Assembly (NCBI GenBank): GCA_009733575.1
Contig: ML769669.1
Coordinates: 23,570 to 87,569 of the forward strand
Reading direction: 5' to 3'
Length of the DNA stretch: 64,000 bases
Origin: Gymnopus androsaceus JB14
Taxonomy: Eukaryota; Basidiomycota; Agaricomycetes; Agaricales; Omphalotaceae
The position numbers and the translations under genes were made by a program. This document shows positions 1 through 11,649 of the stretch, in pieces. The first letter of the stretch is position 1, and every line of letters starts with the position of its first letter. The notes beneath the pieces were generated by a model. It ran no database searches, was not told the DNA's origin, and worked only from the letters and a program-made list of their open reading frames with translations.

Positions 1-118
1 AAGATGAAGAATTAAAAGCATTGGAAAGGGTTAGGCAAGGCAAGAAAAGTGTTTAAAGCATGCAAAAAAGGGGGGAGTGACGTCTTTGAGAAAGAGAGAA
101 AAGCAAAGAGAAGTGAGT

Positions 119-1143
119 CTAGCTCGACCTTGCAGCCACACCAGGACGACCACCTAGACCAAAGAGTCTCACTGGCCTGAGTGAAACCTCCTCGTCATCA
201 TCACTTTTGCCGTCCAGCTCGTCATCGCTATCGACCAGCTGAACCGTTGCCTTGCGACGATGTGCTCGGGTCGGCGACTGGGGAGTAGACAAAGGCGCGG
301 GACCCTTCCTCCTTTTTGGCCAGAGCGCGCGCGGCGCACCTCGAAGATCAGGAACATAATCTTCGTGTTCGATAGGCAAGAGTGAGTTGGGGTCGGGTGA
401 GCGTGGTCTGTCGTTTTCGTGGTCGTAGTAAGGGTTTGGATAGGTCTTTTTCACCCCGCGGCTATGGAACAAAAGCAATTAGAGTCGACCATAAGCAAAA
501 AGAAGACGAAAATACCCACAAAACATAAGTGATAGTCGGCCTTTCTTTTGGAGTCTCCTTTGGCGTTCTGGGCAAAACATCGACATCATCCAGATCCAGA
601 GGCGAAGCTAAGAAGGGATTATTTGGCGAATCTCTCATAGCAGCATTCGTTCTGGAGCGTTTGGGCGTTTCGGGCGGAGATGTCTCACTGGGACTAGGAT
701 TTTCTTCTACCACAGGCAAAAGTTCCAGGGCTGGAGCTGAGACTATTTTCGCTCCTGGAGGACGACGGTGCGATGGCGGAGGTGATACAGGTGCGCTGCC
801 CATGGTAGATGACTTTTGGACGCGTCGAGAAAGGAAGGAAGTAGTCGTTTCCGAATCAGAGTCTGTGTCAACTGTATCCGAATCCTTGCCCTCGGCTCCA
901 GCCATCCAGAAAGCCTCTTCATCGTCAAGTATTCTGCTTGATCCTCCGTTTCTTGTACTCCCCTTCTCCTGTCTCTTCATCATCCGAGCTCGCTGTTCCC
1001 TCTGCTTCCGTTAGGCTGCGAAGCTTGTCATTCTTCCGGCGCCTGTTCGTTCTAGGCGGAGTTGGAAGCAAGGCAGCGGACGCAGAGCGTTTCAGCGCAC
1101 GGGAAGTCGCGGGCGGAGACAATAGCATCTGTGAACCGGTCAT
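119..1143 (-). CDS. Low-complexity conserved basidiomycete-type protein, probable nuclear
   Basis: I do not recognise a named family. The likely start is the ATG at 1143 (MTGSQMLLSPP); no in-frame ATG lies further upstream in this exon. The protein is rich in Ser, Pro and acidic runs, with basic clusters (NRRRK, PKRRK) that could be nuclear localisation signals and several TP/SP sites. An intron at 462-519 (GTGGGT...TAG, 58 bp) joins the frames into a motif reading PTITYVFRGVKKTY, the best candidate for a conserved core. Around 960-963 the frame must change: reading through a CCCC run (GGGG on the coding strand) with one base fewer links the acidic segment to ILDDEEAFWMAG, so a one-base indel is likely. 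The stop is at 119-121. Function is unknown; a regulatory or chromatin role is only inferred from composition. Confidence 0.55.
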
Positions 1144-2135
1144 TATTCCTTTGAAGGCGACGCGTCTGTCTTGTTCTCCTCGAGTTCTCGGCAATAATTC
1201 AAGGAGAGAGATTCAAGCTAGATGGGATATGCAGAGAAATGAGAAGAAGATTCTGCGTTATCGCTGTAGATTATGGTGGGAGAGACAAAAAAAGGTCAAA
1301 AAATACATGGTCGGTCGGCCAGCCTAACAGTCGCAAATATTGACACTGCCACCCGGCCACCGGACTCGAAAAGTAAAGTTCGAAGCTTTTTCGTCGCATT
1401 TTAATTGCTATCTTGTCTTGTCTTAGGTATATCCCGATACCCTAACCAAAGAGGAGACGGCGGCGAGCGTGCTTCAAATTTCGGAATGTGATTAATCTTG
1501 TCAAAAGACGGTCATAAGTTTTGTCTCATTCCATCCACCCTTTGCATCGACCTTCTCCTGTAGAAAGTCCATTGCATACATGCAGCTCATTTCTACCGTA
1601 TCCTCATCCTCGGTATTATCTCCGCTGCATGTGCAGTACCTCTACTACTCTACATGTAAGGGTTCACTTACTTCATTCGTCTGATTATCGAGCACTGAAC
1701 TCAAGTATTTAGGCCAATGGAAATGGTCTGGAGGCCCGAGGCGCCCCACCAGCTTTAATATTCACTTCCTTGAAAGCAGACGGCACCGCGTGGTCAGCTG
1801 CCCCCAAGGACAAACCCGAGCGTCAGGAGATTCCGAAGCCAAAAAAAATCATTACCGCAGTTTGACTTGAGTTTGACCGCAGTGGTTGGCCCGGATCGGT
1901 CGAAGGAAATCCCTCCAAAGTTGGGCAACTAGTACTCGGTATAAGATCCGAGTTGACTCATTTAAACTGACTCGATATTTTCTCCAGAGATCAAGGTCTA
2001 AGTGGTGGCATACAGTATAAATCATAATGTTGTCATCCCACTTGATAAGCCTTCGGTTACAATCCGACATTGAAAATATATAAGGAAGTGCCCTCGACTG
2101 CAACTGTCCACATTCCCCAAAGCCATACATCCACG
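1144..2135. other. Intergenic region
   Basis: About 1 kb between the divergent low-complexity gene and the MFS gene. Short ORFs here lack domain motifs or homopolymer-free coding character, and I see no RNA gene. It probably holds both promoters. Confidence 0.5.
2077..2085 (+). promoter_or_regulatory. TATA box of the MFS gene
   Basis: TATATAAGG lies about 50-60 bp upstream of the ATG at 2136. Position and sequence fit a fungal core promoter, with a short 5' leader. Confidence 0.5.
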
Positions 2136-4546
2136 ATGACTGCTTTAGACCGAGGTGAAAGAGCTGCCTGTTGAGCCAAACAGCCGAACCCCAGTTAACA
2201 GATCAAACCAATCTCCTTCCTCGGCGACAGGTCCTCACAGTCCTTTTCGCGCTTTCTCTTTGCAATCTCGTCACTACCCTAGATCAAGTTGTGGTTTCAG
2301 CATCTCTTTCCACAGTCGCTTCAGCTTTCAACGCCGGTTCAGTGTCAGCCTGGATTCCCGCTGCCTATTTATTGACTAGCACGGCATTTCAACCATTGTA
2401 CGGTCGTCTCTCGGATATATTTGGGCGAAAATCTGCAATAGCGCTGGCGATGGGGATATACATCGTCGGGAATTTGATAGCGGGATTTTCACGGTCTATA
2501 ACTCAGCTAATTGTCTTTCGAGCTATTGCAGGAGTTGGGGACGGAGGTGCGACGAGTATGGTCCAGATTGTAATCTCTGATGTTCTCTCCCTGCGCGATA
2601 GGCAAGCCCTTCCCATGTTTGTTTAATGGACGGCCTTGCTGAAATTTAGTTCTAGGGGCAAGTTCATTGGGTATGCGGGCGGCGTGACTGCTGCTGGATA
2701 TGCTATAGGTCCAATCATAGGAGGATCTTTAGCTCAACATGTCAGCTGGCGCGTCAGTCAAACCAACTATATCTCTTTAAAAACTTCCGAGCCACTGATA
2801 CTTTGCTCACCGACAGTGGGCATTTTGGATTACGCTTCCAGTGGCACTGTTCGCGACTGCCGCAGTTGTTTTCATCTTACCATTGAAGCCCGTGCAAGGA
2901 GACATGCGCAGGTAGGAAAAATCGGTTTCCATAGCTGGTAAATATTGACTTATTTTTAGCAAGTTGCTCATGATAGACTATGTTGGTGTTCTGCTTACTC
3001 TCGGGGCCTGCACGATGATCATGCTACCTTTGGTCTGGGTAAGGAATGTATTTGCCTTAGATTAACGTTTTCAATTCACAATTCCTATCAGGGCGGAGTC
3101 ACATTTCCCTGGAGTTCCGCTATTGTTTTAGGACCTCTTTGTGCGGGAATAGTCACTGTCGGTATTTTCTGCGTATGGGAGACTAAAGGTGCAAAACTTC
3201 CACTCATTCCGAGTAGGTTCCTCTACATCATGGAAATATTTGGGTTTCATGAATTATTTACTCTAGTGTACATCTTCCGACACATGACAGTTGTTGGTGT
3301 ATACATCTGCATGTTCGTCAAGTATGTTCCACGATCCTTTCTCTCGAGCGTTCATTGATATCAAATTCTCTGCAGTGGATTTGTTTTCTTCTCCATGCTA
3401 TTCTACCTTCCTCAATTCTTTCAACTCGTACTTGGGTACTCTCCCACTCGTTCCGGTATGTTTTCTGTGTCCATACTTTTTGTGGAAACATCCATAACTT
3501 TTCATCTAGGTATCTTTATCATCCCCTTCGTTGTAGCCCCAATCTTCTCCGCCATAGTTGCTGTAAGTTCCATCGAAATATATATTGTGCGATGTGGCTA
3601 ATGGTCACTTTAGGGCATTTGGGTAAGTCACACAGGAAAATATCGAGTAAGTCTTCTCGAGCTCCAGTCATGAATTATACCATATTATTTCCTAAAACAA
3701 TAGTTGATCGTCTATTGCGGGTTCGCTTTATTCGCCATTGGATGCGGTTGTATATCAACATTCACGGCTCAAACTAATCGCGCTGTAATGGTTGTGCTGA
3801 TGCTTCTCGCGGGCTTGGGTGGAGGAGCGGTACGTCAAATTACATACAGATTATCATCAAGTCGCTAAACTTCTTTCTTATATAGACAATGCAAACTACG
3901 ACGGTCGCAGCTCAGGCCAGTGTATCCAGGAGGGATATGGCTGTCGTTTCTGCTGTTCGGAACGTATGTGCTGGGTCCATTGCTCTTCGAGTTCGTCACT
4001 ATGCTTACCTACTTCCATCCATCCGTAGTTCCTCCGAATTCTTGGGGGTGCCCTCGCCCTTCCTGCGTCTGCTGCTCTTTTGTGAGATTTACTCTCTGAA
4101 TCTTCCTTCTTATATGATTTTGACGCATCGTCAGAAACAACGCAATGCGTAAATCCATGGAGTCTCTTTCCCTTTCTTCCACCACCATAGCATCCGTCAT
4201 AGACGACCCTTCTCTCTTACTGAGCACGTCTAGTTCCACAGGAATTGGCATTTCTGCATCCCAAGCAAGTTACATCCTCAGCAATGGCTACAACAAAGGC
4301 TTCAAAGACGTATTCTACCTAAACGCTTCACTCAGCACTCTAGCATTTGTCGCCGCTGTGGTGATGATCAGGCATAAGGAGCTATTGAGAGGTGATGAAG
4401 ACAAGTTGAAGATGGAGGCGAAGGAGGCATTAATAGCTAAAGGAGTTGGAACGAATGCTACTCCATTGAGTATTACAGATGCTAAGCAAGCGGCAGGAGG
4501 TGATATTGAGATGGAAGCTGTTGTTACGGATTTACAGAGCTCGTAA
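2136..4546 (+). CDS. MFS multidrug/basic amino acid-type transporter (14-TM, DHA2-like)
   Basis: A plasma- or vacuolar-membrane proton antiporter candidate. Exon 1 (MTALDR) joins after a 47-bp intron (2155-2201) to QTNLLPRRQVLTVLF and the first helix. Motifs include LDQVVVSASL in helix 1, the loop GRLSDIFGRKSA (MFS motif A) and RAIAGVGDGG (motif B region). Intron 2602-2655 is GC-AG and joins SLRDR to GKFIGYAGG. Further introns are readable at SWR|WAFWI, GDMR|SKLL, LVW|GGVTFPW, LIPS|VYIF, FVK|WICF-type joins, GKYR|LIVYCG, GGA|TMQTT and RN|FLRILGG. The C-terminus from MRKSMESLSL has the last helix (LSTLAFVAAVVMI) and a hydrophilic tail. The frame stays open throughout if these introns are removed. 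The family resembles fungal Vba/Fnx-type and azole-efflux transporters; substrate cannot be read from sequence. Confidence 0.85.
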
Positions 4547-4999
4547 TAAGAATTATGTTATGTTCCCTATTTTAGATATAGTATCTTAGCACTCTCGTTA
4601 TCTTGTCTTGGTGCTCAGTACTCAATAGACTGTAGTAACTATGATTCTGTATATGTCCATTGAATATTATGGTTATTGCAGAGTTACAACCAGGAATAAA
4701 CAGTTGCCTTATTTCATCATAACATGGAAGCTCAAAAGATTTGTACATGGAGTCGTATTGTACATGTTACGTAAATGTCAAAGCGATCTTTGTAAACCCA
4801 ATATCGAGATGCAAAATTGTACAAAAGAAGAATCTTACATCGTTTATAATTATACACTGGAGCGAAGATAATTTACATCAGTTTACTTACGAATGAGTAA
4901 CGAGTAGAGTACCATATAGCAAGAAGTGAAAATCAAGCGAATAGTATATGTAGATCATAGTGTCGGCTAGTGCTAGTAGCAAAGGTTCTTACTTGTAAA
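4547..4999. other. Intergenic region, convergent 3' ends
   Basis: AT-rich spacer between the 3' ends of the MFS and RING genes. It holds a short ORF at 4641-4871 with no recognisable features. No RNA gene was seen; it probably contains the two polyadenylation regions. Confidence 0.5.
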
Positions 5000-7900
5000 T
5001 TAATAGGGCGACGGTGACTGGTAGTCCCATTGAAAGCGGGAACGTAGCCCGAGGCCTCTCATCGCATCTCGACGTGCAGCCGTGAGATTACTGTCATTCG
5101 TGGAATCGGAGTCATTGTCTGCATTGGCTGGGTCGGGATTGTTTGTTTCTGTACTAGACCTGTTGGAGCCATGGCTGCTACCACTCCCACTAGGACCAGC
5201 AGTAGGCACGGATGTCCCTCCAGAATTGCTAGCGGTGCTTTGGCTGGGACTGGAGCGAGTAGCGGCCGTAGTACGATGAAAATGAGAACGAAACCTGGAA
5301 TGACGATGTGGGGATGGAAATTGTACGGATTTGCGGCAAACAGGACAGGTGCTCGCACCCTTGAGCCATTGCTAACGGGAAACAATATGAGCATTGTAGG
5401 CAAATAGATTCAAGAAAGGGCGTACCTCAAGACAACCTTTATGTAGCCAATGAGGGCAGTCATTGAGTTTAAGAACTGGATCCAACGCTTTGTACTATAT
5501 CAAAAGAGCGATCAGAGAGGAGTAAAGAAACGCTAATAGAAAAAAGACATACGTCATCCAAGCAAATGGGACAACGCGTATCGCAGTCCTCAGAAGCCCA
5601 ATCTTTGTAAAACCCAGCTTTGAGTCCAGCTACAACGTGGTCGGGAGTAGTGCGAGGCTTCACTTCGCCAAGCGTCGCAGCAAGAGACATGAGGCCTTCG
5701 TACGACTGATCAAAGTCTTCATCACGCTACAAGTAGAAAAAAAAGTCAGTGGAAAGTACACCTTACTAAGAAATAGCAAGCTCACCATGTAATCACCCAA
5801 GTTGAAATTGCTTCTTGGCCTTCGGCTTCGACCAACCAGCTCGCTGAGCGTAACGAATTCGCGCTCCCCAAAGGCGTTCAAGTCCGGCATTCGATGTCTG
5901 CCAAATCGAGCCGACCTATTTCGAGCCGGTCGTGAATCTTGTAAACCGTCGGATCTCTCAATACTAGGTCCTGGAGATGGCCTACGGCGAGCCGCCGCAT
6001 TCCCCATTCTGGTGGTGGTGTCGGTGGCGGTAGAAGAGCTTGTTGAGTTTGAAGCGCCTACATCGCCAGTGCCACGCAGAGACCACGGGGCAAATCGATA
6101 AGGATTATTGTTGGCAGAACTGTCCCAATTTTCGAGATCACCCCATAATGAACTTGTTGATGTTGATGTTGTCGGGAGAGAATCTCTTCTTTGGCGATAA
6201 CGATTGATTAGCTGATGAGAACGGGTGTCGGAAAGCCCGTCCTGTCGAAGCACATCGATCGCATGGTTGAAGCTTTCGTCACCAAGTGCTGTTGTCGATG
6301 CAGATCCAGTTGACGGTACGGAGCCCTCAATAAGGGACTCCTCCATCCTTGCTCGTCGAGTAATTGCTCCATGAATATCTTCACCTCGGCGCGTGGATTC
6401 TCGAGCTCTGTAGCGAGAAAAGGTGGGGAGTTGATTGGACCGCTCAGATGAACGCATTTGGGAGGGTAAAGCAGTCGTAGCGTGTCGAGATTGTTGTGCC
6501 GCGCGCGCATTCTAGAAAAAGGATTAAAATTTGATAGCAATTGCACAAAAATAAGTAGACTCACATAAGCATCCAAGCTTTCTGCCCTGCTCCCGACCTC
6601 GTAAAAGACCTCGCCTCCGAAAATGATTCAAAATCCTCCTCGCCGAAACTAAGAGGAGGAATGGAAGGTGGCTCATGAGCGTCGTTTCTCCATCCGCTAT
6701 ACTCCCCAGCTGTTGACATCGAACTCCTGAATGGTCTATGAGCCAAGGGTTCACCATCGATACCGGTGTATGAGAAGAAGACAGGCCGACCAGCAGGTCT
6801 CGATGGCTGATCTGGGCGAGACGGCACATAGGTATAAGATCGTGGCAACATTTCGTCTGTATCGGTTCGTGGTACATCCAAGGGCCTTGGAAGATCACTC
6901 CGTACAGTGTATGGTGGACGATGTCGCACATAGGACCGTGGCAACGGCACGTCTTCGTCTATATCGATCCGGGGATGCAAATGTAAAGGATCCCTGATTG
7001 CCAGGAAGGTAAAATCGGCATATCCAAGGGGCTCGATGGAATATCACTCCGGGAAAAGAGTGCACCCAAATCGGGAGATGGGATGAATGGAGCAGGATTG
7101 ACGGGTCGCTCTCCTTCGAGAAGAGATGGATACATGACATGAGGATGGTGCGCATTATCCGTCGCCTCGTGTATTCCTCCTGTGCGGGATGATGATGCTC
7201 CAACGTCGGAATCAGCCAGGAAAGATGTTGATGTCCTCAGTGATGGGCCGGGGTAGCCAAGCCTGTCATTAGCTATAGTCCTTGCCATATCAGATATCGA
7301 GGAATGCTGAGAATCGAAAGAAGCCAGATGGCTCGGAAGACTGGGGTCTATTAGGCCGGGATGAGGATGAAGACCTATGGGTGTGAGTCCGCTAAAGGCG
7401 CTGCATCAGCTCGAGAGCGCATACCATCATCAGACAGTCTAGACATAACCGACCGACGATGGTATGTACGATTTTCTCGCATATCATCTGAAGAGCTTCC
7501 GCTTCCGATATCGATGTCCAGAGAACCTCGAAGAGATCCTGAAAGCTGTGGTGGGGGAAGCCATGATAGGTTCGCCAAACGACGAGGGAAAGGACCAAGC
7601 TCTTCCTCTCGAGCGCGACGCTCCTGCGCCTCCTGTTTCGCGATCAGCAGCGTCAAGCACATCTGCGACGGAGCGATGAAAGTCTGGAGGGCTGGGACTA
7701 CGTAAAGGAGGCAAACTGGGGTATACTGGCTCAAGGCGAGCCAAGAGCGATGAACGTCCCCTAGCATACTCCCGAGATGAGGAACGCGAAATGGGAGCAG
7801 GAGGAGGAGGAGGAGGGGCAACATCACTGAACAAGTGATCCATGAGATCCGCGCGAGCAGTACGGCGTCGGAGTTCCGCAGTATTTTCCGAAATGAGAGA

Positions 7901-10545
7901 GTTTGAAGCGCTTGGTCGAGTTGAGGGAAGGTTCCGAGACCGTAAGCGGCGATAGGTGGAGCCGTCAGTGCTTAGGGAAGTGTTGTCTTCTACGTAATGC
8001 ATGTTAGTTACGGTGTATACAAACTGAGTGTGATCCAGGACCAACCTGGATATGACCATGGGGGAACATGCGATCCTTGCTCGTTACGCTGGGAGCGGGA
8101 AGATTCTGGCAAGTTATTCCGTCCAAAGAGCGAAGACCTGGGAGTATTACCACTACTTGATCCTAACCTGGAAGGCTGATACATCCTTGGAGGATCTAAA
8201 AACTCTCTCCTTATGGCGTCGTCGTCGTCACTTGGTTCAGTCTGGTCCAAGGCGTCTTCCCAAGAAAACTGCCACCGGACGGGTGTAGGCGATGACCTCT
8301 CGGGAATTTCATGAGCTACGCCAAAAGAAGTACAAATGAGAATAGTATCAGACAGAGCTGAGTGCGCGAGATTACCTGTAAGTCGAACAGCTGAGAAAGG
8401 CTCGGTCTCATTCCCACTACCCGCAGTACTACGTCTGCGTCCCCCTGCACTTGATGAGCTTCCTCTCTCAGAATTCTCTCGTGGATCAAGTAACCCTTGC
8501 TCGATATATCTTCTTCTCCGTGCATCAGTGAGCAGCTGCGATCGATATTCCGAGATGGATAGTACATCCGTGAGCCGTCTAGGCTCCCGGGCCCTTTCCG
8601 TGGGTTGTTCTGATTCAGTGCTAGAATCTGCAGCTTGCATGATAACATCGTCATTTTCCTGGTCCTCCCGAGCCATTAAGGACGCTAACGAAGGAGGTGC
8701 TCGAACACTACGAGATCCGCCAACGCTACTTCCACTGGTAGTAGCACCAGTAGATGAAGCCTCCGAGGTAGCTCTCTCTTGCGTAGAAGACAGAAGACTC
8801 GCAATGATATCCTCATCCTCTCGGTCTTCGTCATCAATATCCTGGGTACGGCGAGTAGACGGAAATATGCGAGTCGAACTTGAAGAAAGGTCGCGTCCAA
8901 AGCGTGCGCCAGTCAGACTTCTCGCCCAGTCGTCGTCTGAATCCTCGTTCGCATCCCTCATGAATCTGACGCCTCGTGCAGGGGCAAAAGAAGAAGGAAG
9001 ATCGGTGGAGTCTGTTGGGTCTTCAAACCATCTAGCAACTTCACGATTCACATAGCTGAAATTTGGAGCTGATTGTCTGTGAGAAGAGGTTGAAGCTGTA
9101 GATTGCGTAGAGGGCCGACGATGGAAAAATGTTTCCGGTGATATCGGCGGAGATGGTCGTCGATGAGATGTAGAAGACGACTGCTCCAATAATGGCGACA
9201 GCGATGACACTGCTAAACTGCCACTGTAGCGGTCTTCTGCAGCGGAATATGCGTCAGTTATGTCCGCTGACGGTGATATTGGTGGGGAGGCGAAAGGCCG
9301 CGAGAGAGGGGTCAGATAAAGCGGCCGTGTTCTCGATTCTGAGTTCATAGATCCAAATAGGTCTCTAATTCGAGGAACTCGGCCAGTAGGCGGATTAGCA
9401 GAATCACTTCTGATGTTGTTGAGAACAGACGCTTGCCACGGCCGAGAGCCTGAAAGTCCAGCCTGCGCGGGAGAGCCACGACCATCATGGGGACGAATGT
9501 GACGAGAGTTGCCAGAGGAATTGCTTCTCTCAACGTCAGATTGCCTGTTATCAGGTCTGACAGCATCCAAGGCAGAAGTCAATCTCTCTCGGAACGCAGA
9601 AACGTCATCTGCTTCAAGCAGCTCGACAGCCGTGTTGAGCCGCTCTCTGAAAGAGACATAACGTCCTGAGGGTTCTGCTTCTGCAGGAAGAGCATCGTCA
9701 ATGCCAATGTCGTCAGCATTAAGATCTATAATGGGTGGGTCGGATGGAGAAATAGTAGCAGACAGAGTTGGTGATGAATCGTGAACCGGTGAAGGAAGAC
9801 GAGGCGGGGCATCTGTAACGAGTCGTATCAGATGGGAGGCTTTGAAAGTTAAAGTTAAAATGACGCACCAAGTCCACGAACCAAGAGATCCTCGTTGGAT
9901 GATGGACTGTCGAAAGATAAACGGTCCGGTGACGTAGGAGAGTGCAGGAATGGTAGATCGCCTGACTGCTCGAGAGATAGAGGCGGAAGAGTGGGAGGCG
10001 GAGTCGGAGATCTTTCACTGTGAAGGGAAGGCGATCTAGAGTGCCGCAAGACGTCAATTTCTGAATCGAATTGGTGAAATTGTTCGAGAGAGATTCTGTA
10101 TTCCTCTGTAGCAGCAGTTTCCTGACGATAATCAGGCATATCAATGTCGATGTCTGGTGTTGGTAATCTAGGAGGAAGAGAAGGAGCAAGCCGACTAGAT
10201 GACGATCCTGAGGACTCTGGCATGGGCTCATTGTCCTCGCTGAGGCTTGTATCGCTCGAGGCTGTGAAGGTCGATGACCCCGAGCTCCTCAGCGAATCAT
10301 TTCCGTCAGAAAAACTGCTGGCGCTTCTTGCTCTCTTTCTTTCGTTTCCAGTACGACTGCTATGACCCAGCCGTCGCAGAAGCTCTGTTTCTGCTCCCAT
10401 TTCCGTGGTTGCTGCCTCCTGGTTCTGCGTTACCCGTGACAGGACTCTCGAGGTCGAAACCAAATTGTTCGAAAGAACGTTTAAATGAAGTTGTATTTGC
10501 TGGCAGAGAAAGTTGCAGCTGAGGTGGGCAATTGGACGACGACAT
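5000..10545 (-). CDS. Very large RING-H2 finger protein, probable E3 ubiquitin ligase
   Basis: Roughly 1,500-1,600 residues, mostly Ser/Pro/Arg-rich disordered sequence ending in a C-terminal RING. The start is MSSSNCPPQLQL at 10545. Joining exons at 5469-5690 and 5209-5403 gives CPICLDD, then LNDCPHWLHKGC, then STCPVC: a C3H2C3 RING-H2 with all eight metal ligands. After it comes a Ser/Asn-rich tail ending SPSPY at 5000. Readable introns include one near 10420 (about 43-49 bp), 9810-9868 (joins RGL to DAPPRLP), about 8310-8370, about 7990-8050, about 7376-7425 and about 6505-6560. Three places (about 6581-6592, 6985-7000 and 7638-7646) need a one-base shift or an unusually short intron to stay in frame. 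An E3 role with E2-ubiquitin follows from the RING family; the substrate is unknown. Confidence 0.8.
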
Positions 10546-11649
10546 GAGTCGAGGCAGATGGAGGCTGCAGAACAACAATGAAGGTCGTCGTAAAGCCGCC
10601 GGAAAGAACTGACACGGCGTGCCGGCCTGCTGATCTTCTTTCATTCAAACCACCACTACTACAAAATTTTCTCTAACATCTATGGCTCAGAATAGCTCGG
10701 AAAAGTTCTGGAAAATAGCTGCAACGACTCAGAACAAGGCTTAGCTTATTGGCGGATTCTTCATAATGTAGTTGGACTAAACTATCAACCAAGGGAATTC
10801 CTCTCCAACATGTAGCTGGCTCTCAGATCTCAGCCACCAGCCAAATGTTAGGGAGGTATTTCAAGAAGCAATAGCAGCCATTGCTTTTCCTGACTCAAGT
10901 TACGATCCTGGCTTTGTCAAAGGATGGGTTGATGAACCTGCCTAGTATCAATCAAGAACGTTTTCTTACGGGTCGCTCCTATCATCCACTTCAACTTCAG
11001 CGCTGATCATGGCAACCAACGCTGTCTAGTGCGCTTCGCCCTGCATCCCACACGAATAGGAGAGTGACTCAGTGAGCAAAAGCATCTAGATATCTGTCTA
11101 TTCCGGGCGCACTGTTGACTGTTCAATTTAACTGTTCTTGTAATTATACATCACTCTACAGACCAATTGCGTCCCTGCTACAGCAGGCCTTGTTGTTTGC
11201 CACGCTTCCGATGTGACCGCTTTCGAAAAAAAAAATCGACTCCTATTAAGCTGTTGATACTGGTGTTCCGCTACTGGCTTCAGGCTGTAGCCATTGATAA
11301 TGTGATGTACAAGCACTAGCGGGTGTTATCCGGGCTGTAGTGTTCCTTAACTCGAGGAGCTTCTATTAGGTTCGTTCGCTGCATTGTATTCAGCTTTAGG
11401 GTTTTTCTAATTCTTCTGCTTACAGCCAGACCATGAACATGAACCTTCGGTGCTGAGAGAGAGGCCGCGTATGTATCAATATCAAATGAGTCGGCATCGT
11501 GCTGTTCAGCTGTATAACCATTGTTACCTATGGTTATAATAACCGGTCTCCTTGGACCCACTTCTTCGTTCTCATCGCGATCTGGACCTTCAGTTTTGGA
11601 CCCTCTTCTCTTATTGAAGTCCAGGTCCTTCGTGCAGACCTAGTTCAAG
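10546..11649. other. Intergenic region, distal part duplicated at 16 kb
   Basis: No convincing gene. From about 11080 onward the sequence (TAGATATCTGTCTATTCCGG, then CTACAGCAGGC and ACCATGAACATGAACCTTCG) recurs at 16030-16345. This shows that the upstream region of the next gene was duplicated with part of its coding sequence. Confidence 0.6.

Noticed and set aside
925..983. A 25-nt micro-intron (GTACAAG...AAGCAG) in the low-complexity gene, and 23-37 nt ones in the RING gene
   Set aside because: They restore frame but are shorter than normal fungal introns. A one-base indel in a homopolymer explains each case and gives more natural protein sequence.
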